Source: Chitinophagales bacterium (GTDB lineage: Bacteria; Bacteroidota; Bacteroidia; Chitinophagales; UBA2359). Taken from it: a DNA stretch of 8,581 nucleotides. Position numbers and translations under genes: made by a program. The notes under the pieces are model-generated. The model worked only from the letters and a program-made list of their open reading frames with translations. It searched no databases and was not told where the DNA came from. Shown in pieces: positions 5,189 to 8,581 of this stretch (positions are counted from its first letter, which is position 1; each line of letters opens with the position of its first letter). The DNA lies in assembly GCA_020629335.1 (NCBI GenBank), contig JAHDDN010000229.1:1-8581 (forward strand). The letters are read 5' to 3'.

Positions 5189-6055
5189 ATGAAAAATTAT
5201 TCATTAATAAGCCTCCTCTTATCCCTAATCTTAGGACTAAGTGCCTGCAATAATCACTATTATAAAGCCAATGAAGGAATCAACATTGGCATCTCTCAAA
5301 AGGGAGAAGCGAAAATTCAAACATCTACCGGATTAACAGGCGCATACCCTGGTGCGCTAAGTGCTGAAGGAAATGCAGCAGGCTCATACATCAATGCCCA
5401 AGCAGGATACAGCCCTATCCAATCATGGGCGGTAGCTGTTAATTATAACTTAAAGAGCGAAATGGGTGGTAGATTCAATATCAATAGCTATAAAAGTGAT
5501 ATACATGCCTTCGACTTCGCTATAGGTCGATATAAATTTATACCCATCAGATCTTCTAAAATAAAAAAAGAACATCGCTACCAAAAAGGGTTTTTAATTG
5601 ATAGCTACTTGGGGTATGGACGAGGCCGACTCAAACATTTTACTATTCTATCAGACTCGCCATTATCATTTCCGAGATATAATAGATTCGAACTCAACTA
5701 TCAGAATATATTTTTACAAGGTGGTGCACATTTTCAAAAGGGGATTCTCAAAATTGGTGCAATCATGGGATTCGATTTTATTGACTACCGAAATGGGCAA
5801 ATTCTTGGTTATGCGCCTCCAGCACTCATCAAAGATGTTGATCGACTAAGAAATCAAGACCCTATTGTTAAGACTTATCTTACTGCTTATTTAGAACTCA
5901 AAATGAAATATTGGAGTGTATACTTCCATTTAGGAGCCCAAAACATTTCTAATCAATTAAGCCGCTCTTTTAATTATGGAGAGGAAAATAATAATACCAA
6001 AAGTATTGGTATCCGTATGAATATCCACGAAGTATTTCCGAAAATGAAAAAATAA
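5189..6055 (+). CDS. Beta-strand-rich outer-membrane lipoprotein, unknown function
   Basis: The 288-residue product starts with a basic-hydrophobic signal (1-19) ending in LSAC, so Cys20 is the likely lipid-modified residue. The rest alternates polar and hydrophobic residues in many short strands with aromatic girdles: INAQAGYSPI (68-77), WAVAVNYNL (80-88), FDFAIGRYKF (108-117), GFLIDSYLGYGRG (134-146), IFLQGGAHF (174-182), LKIGAIMGFDFIDY (187-200), YLTAYLELKM (230-239), YWSVYFHLGAQNIS (241-254) and SIGIRMNI (272-279). This looks like an 8- to 10-stranded outer-membrane barrel or a barrel-like fold. I recognise no named family. The start includes the signal peptide and has no Shine-Dalgarno. 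Only 33 bases separate it from the 160-bp inverted repeat, so its promoter is either inside that element or very short. The stop lies one base from the stop of the convergent receptor gene, with no terminator in between. Confidence 0.85.
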   Translation: MKNYSLISLLLSLILGLSACNNHYYKANEGINIGISQKGEAKIQTSTGLTGAYPGALSAEGNAAGSYINAQAGYSPIQSWAVAVNYNLKSEMGGRFNINSYKSDIHAFDFAIGRYKFIPIRSSKIKKEHRYQKGFLIDSYLGYGRGRLKHFTILSDSPLSFPRYNRFELNYQNIFLQGGAHFQKGILKIGAIMGFDFIDYRNGQILGYAPPALIKDVDRLRNQDPIVKTYLTAYLELKMKYWSVYFHLGAQNISNQLSRSFNYGEENNNTKSIGIRMNIHEVFPKMKK

Positions 6056-6056
6056 A

Positions 6057-8567
6057 TTAAAACATATCACCACCATCAAAACCACCACTATCCATGCCTC
6101 GATTGCCTCTACGGCCTCGCTTAGACTTTTCCATTTCACCAAAGCGATAGCTAAAACTCAAATAAGCTATTCTGCTTTCTCGTTTACGTAAAGTCGTTTG
6201 AGTATAATTATCATCATCTAACTCAATACGGAATTGGCGAGTATTAAAAATATCACTCACTCGGAAACCAATGTTTCCACGCCCTTTCAAAACATCTTTT
6301 TTCACCGCAGCATCCATAGAAGAGAAACCACTAATTTTACCTCTTGGAATCACAAAAGGACTGCGGTATCGACCCGATATTTGTAATTCAATACCGTTCG
6401 GCAAGCTCATATTCGACATTAAATTACCTGTCCAATTCATCGCTTTCACCTCTAAATTATCTTCGATATTAGTACCGTCCGAAACAGATTCATAAATATT
6501 AAAGCCAGTATTAATTCGCCACCATTTTAAAGCACGAATATTAAACATCGCCTCTAAGCCATAAGCAAAATACTGCCCAAAATTAACCGACGAAACTCTA
6601 AAGATACCATCCTCACCAATGACCACATCTCGGCGCATAGCATCTGTTGTGTGGCGATAATATAAGGAGGTATTTAAACCTACTTTATCCCAAATTTTAG
6701 AATAAGTCAACTCATAAGAATTGGTGTATTCTGGATTCAAATAGGGATTCCCTTGACGAAGATTAAGGGGATCAGAATAATCGGGAAATGGATTGAGTTG
6801 TCGTGGGTGTGGGCGCCTGATTCGACGACTATAGCTTAGCCCTAGCTCCTGTCCTTTACCTACTTTTTGGCTCAAATGTACACTCGGAAAAACACTAAAA
6901 TAATCATTCACATAAGCCTCCTCACTACCTGCTAACTTCGACTCTGTAAAGACTTGCTCTAATCTGACTCCTAACTGATAGCTAAACTTTTTTATGCTTT
7001 GTCCATAGGTACCATAAAGCGCATGAAGCTGCTCATCAAAATCAAACTCATTATTCAAGGAATCATCTGGTGTAAAACTATCAGAACTCGTGTCCCAACT
7101 TTCTGATAAAAACTCCGTATTAATATTTCTGTAAGAAGTTTTATAGCCCAGTTCTAATTTGCTTTCTTCACTTAAAGGATGCGTATAATCTACTTGCCCA
7201 TTCATAATAGTGCGATCTTCATTAGTGAAGTTGTTGTATAAAAAAGCATTATCAACTGGATCAAAATTAACATCTAAATTCTGCGCAGAAAAAAAGCCTA
7301 ACTCACCTTCCTGACTAGTAGAGTAACGAACATCAGCCCTTAACTCTTGCTTCGGTTTTTTAAATTTTCGAGTATATAAAAGGGAATAGTCTTGATCCGT
7401 TTCATCTTCATCTTCCTCATTATCTCTAAAGATCACATCTTCTAATGATTCATTTTCATCTAAATATTGGGCATAAATATCTTCATCTCTACCGCTTGAT
7501 CCAGGTCCTAGTACAGTCGTAAAGGTCAAGGTATTTTTTCTATTGATATAATAATCAAAGCCAGCCTTAATCACATGCCCTTCTCTGTAACGATTGCCCT
7601 CTTCATCTTGATCTGTAAAGGCATCATCAAAATCACCAAAAGTATGACGATCAAATTCCATTGACATCCACCTATTTCTATTTTGATAACTATAACTACC
7701 GAAGATATTGTACTTAGAAGTACGATAATTTAGATTCAATCCTGCCGTATATTTTTGACCTGTTCCAATACTTCCATTGACAGAACCATTGATACCGCCT
7801 TTTTGATTTTTTTTCATCACGATATTAATAATCCCCGACATACCATCTGGATCATATTTCGCCGATGGATTAGTAATTAGCTCTATCGTCTCTACTGCAT
7901 TCGCAGGAATTTGCTCTAACACACTACTGCCATCCCCTACTAATCCCGACGGACGACCATCAATCAGTATAGTCAAATTACTACTACCTCTCATGCTCAC
8001 ATTCCCATCCACATCTACCTCAATAGAGGGAACCTCCTTGAGTACATCTGTCACATCACCACCAGCACTCGTCAGCGTTTTCGCTACATTGATCACCTTA
8101 CGATCTATCGCATTAGTCACTAAAGCCCTATCTTCTTTGACGGTTATTTCTTTCAGTATTTCGCTTTTGGGGCTTAGCAAAATTTCTCCTAAATTAAGGG
8201 AAGGTTCACGAGGATTGATTCGGACTCCTTGTACAAATTCATCATTATAGGCAATGAAACTTACTTTAGCAAAGAATCGCCCTGGTGGAAGTTCAGGAAT
8301 ATAAAATTCCCCTTTTTTATCCGTTATTCCACCGCTGACTAAGGTGCTGTCTTTTTGAGACATCAGCGAGATTGTCGCAAATTCTATGGGTTCTCGACTG
8401 TCAACGTCTAGTATAATACCGCTTAGATCGCCTATCTTGGGGCGCTCGCTCAAGGGTATATTTTTCATACCTCCTCCCCCACGACCACTAGGGGGTTGAG
8501 CATAAGCCGTTAAGCTACTAAGACAAAATAAAAGTAGGAAAGTGTATAGTGTAAAGCGTAAATTCAT
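6057..8567 (-). CDS. TonB-dependent-receptor-like outer membrane protein
   Basis: This 836-residue outer-membrane protein has a signal peptide (about 1-23, cut near AYA/Q), a carboxypeptidase-regulatory-like beta-sandwich (about 46-132, with GIILDVDSREPIEFATI and GEFYIPELPPGRF), a plug domain (about 150-255, with VTDVLKEVPSIEVD, GNVSMRGSSNLTILIDGRP and NPSAKYDPDGMSGIINIVMK) and a long beta-barrel from about 258. The last clear strand is YLSFSYRFG (802-810), followed by a 26-residue Arg/Gly/Asp-rich tail (811-836) ending in Phe. A Gly-rich segment also follows the signal (27-33). The order is that of Bacteroidota receptors of the outer-membrane beta-barrel type, which import substrates with TonB energy. 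No SusD-like partner or substrate hint is present, and no convincing TonB box was seen. The gene is complete. Its promoter lies beyond the right edge, with only 14 bases visible upstream. Confidence 0.95.
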   Translation of the reverse strand: MNLRFTLYTFLLLFCLSSLTAYAQPPSGRGGGGMKNIPLSERPKIGDLSGIILDVDSREPIEFATISLMSQKDSTLVSGGITDKKGEFYIPELPPGRFFAKVSFIAYNDEFVQGVRINPREPSLNLGEILLSPKSEILKEITVKEDRALVTNAIDRKVINVAKTLTSAGGDVTDVLKEVPSIEVDVDGNVSMRGSSNLTILIDGRPSGLVGDGSSVLEQIPANAVETIELITNPSAKYDPDGMSGIINIVMKKNQKGGINGSVNGSIGTGQKYTAGLNLNYRTSKYNIFGSYSYQNRNRWMSMEFDRHTFGDFDDAFTDQDEEGNRYREGHVIKAGFDYYINRKNTLTFTTVLGPGSSGRDEDIYAQYLDENESLEDVIFRDNEEDEDETDQDYSLLYTRKFKKPKQELRADVRYSTSQEGELGFFSAQNLDVNFDPVDNAFLYNNFTNEDRTIMNGQVDYTHPLSEESKLELGYKTSYRNINTEFLSESWDTSSDSFTPDDSLNNEFDFDEQLHALYGTYGQSIKKFSYQLGVRLEQVFTESKLAGSEEAYVNDYFSVFPSVHLSQKVGKGQELGLSYSRRIRRPHPRQLNPFPDYSDPLNLRQGNPYLNPEYTNSYELTYSKIWDKVGLNTSLYYRHTTDAMRRDVVIGEDGIFRVSSVNFGQYFAYGLEAMFNIRALKWWRINTGFNIYESVSDGTNIEDNLEVKAMNWTGNLMSNMSLPNGIELQISGRYRSPFVIPRGKISGFSSMDAAVKKDVLKGRGNIGFRVSDIFNTRQFRIELDDDNYTQTTLRKRESRIAYLSFSYRFGEMEKSKRGRRGNRGMDSGGFDGGDMF

Positions 8568-8581
8568 AAGTTCTTAGCTAT

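Noticed and set aside
7993..8250. An 85-codon plus-strand frame opposite the receptor gene
   Set aside because: It lies wholly within the well-supported receptor coding sequence (plug and N-terminal domain) and its low-complexity Ser/Thr/Leu product is a typical shadow.
1..8581. tRNA, rRNA, CRISPR arrays, transposase or integrase genes
   Set aside because: No cloverleaf-like segment, regularly spaced repeats or recombinase motifs were seen. The inverted repeats present are single and unaccompanied by such genes.

Overview
The window looks like a chromosomal stretch from an AT-rich member of the Bacteroidota. The reasons are a large outer-membrane receptor with the N-terminal carboxypeptidase-regulatory-like domain typical of that phylum, two lipoprotein-type signal peptides, start codons without Shine-Dalgarno sequences, and a promoter-like motif of the TAnnTTTG type. 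The style of the repeats and the GG-leader peptide remind me of Saprospirales (Saprospira/Aureispira-like), but that is an impression that cannot be tested here.

Layout. Bases 1-367 hold no convincing gene. They contain a GC-rich, heavily self-complementary element (about 142-367) with a terminator-like hairpin and a 17-bp perfect inverted repeat. A minus-strand gene for an unrecognised 204-aa soluble protein follows (368-982). A 521-bp AT-rich intergenic stretch with a 12-bp inverted repeat leads to a 97-aa plus-strand peptide gene (1504-1797). Its product has a GG-type leader, then a Cys/Tyr/Arg-rich segment with seven consecutive arginines, and an acidic Pro/Thr tail. A strong bidirectional terminator separates it from a convergent 81-aa helical protein (1864-2109, minus). 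Next on the plus strand come an AI-2E family membrane protein (2289-3338), a di-heme cytochrome c peroxidase/MauG-type lipoprotein (3761-4930) with its own terminator, a 160-bp imperfect inverted repeat resembling a miniature mobile element (4996-5155), and a beta-strand-rich lipoprotein of unknown role (5189-6055). The window ends with an 836-aa TonB-dependent-receptor-like outer-membrane protein on the minus strand (6057-8567), which meets the lipoprotein gene tail to tail with one base between the stop codons.

The genes do not form an obvious single pathway. Several products are cell-envelope proteins (permease-like protein, peroxidase lipoprotein, barrel-like lipoprotein, outer-membrane receptor), but spacing, strand changes and terminators point to mostly independent transcription units. 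The most unusual items are the GG-leader Arg/Cys/Tyr-rich peptide, a candidate exported modified or antimicrobial-type peptide with no processing enzymes in the window, and the two structured non-coding elements at 142-367 and 4996-5155. No tRNA, rRNA, CRISPR array, transposase or integrase gene was seen.
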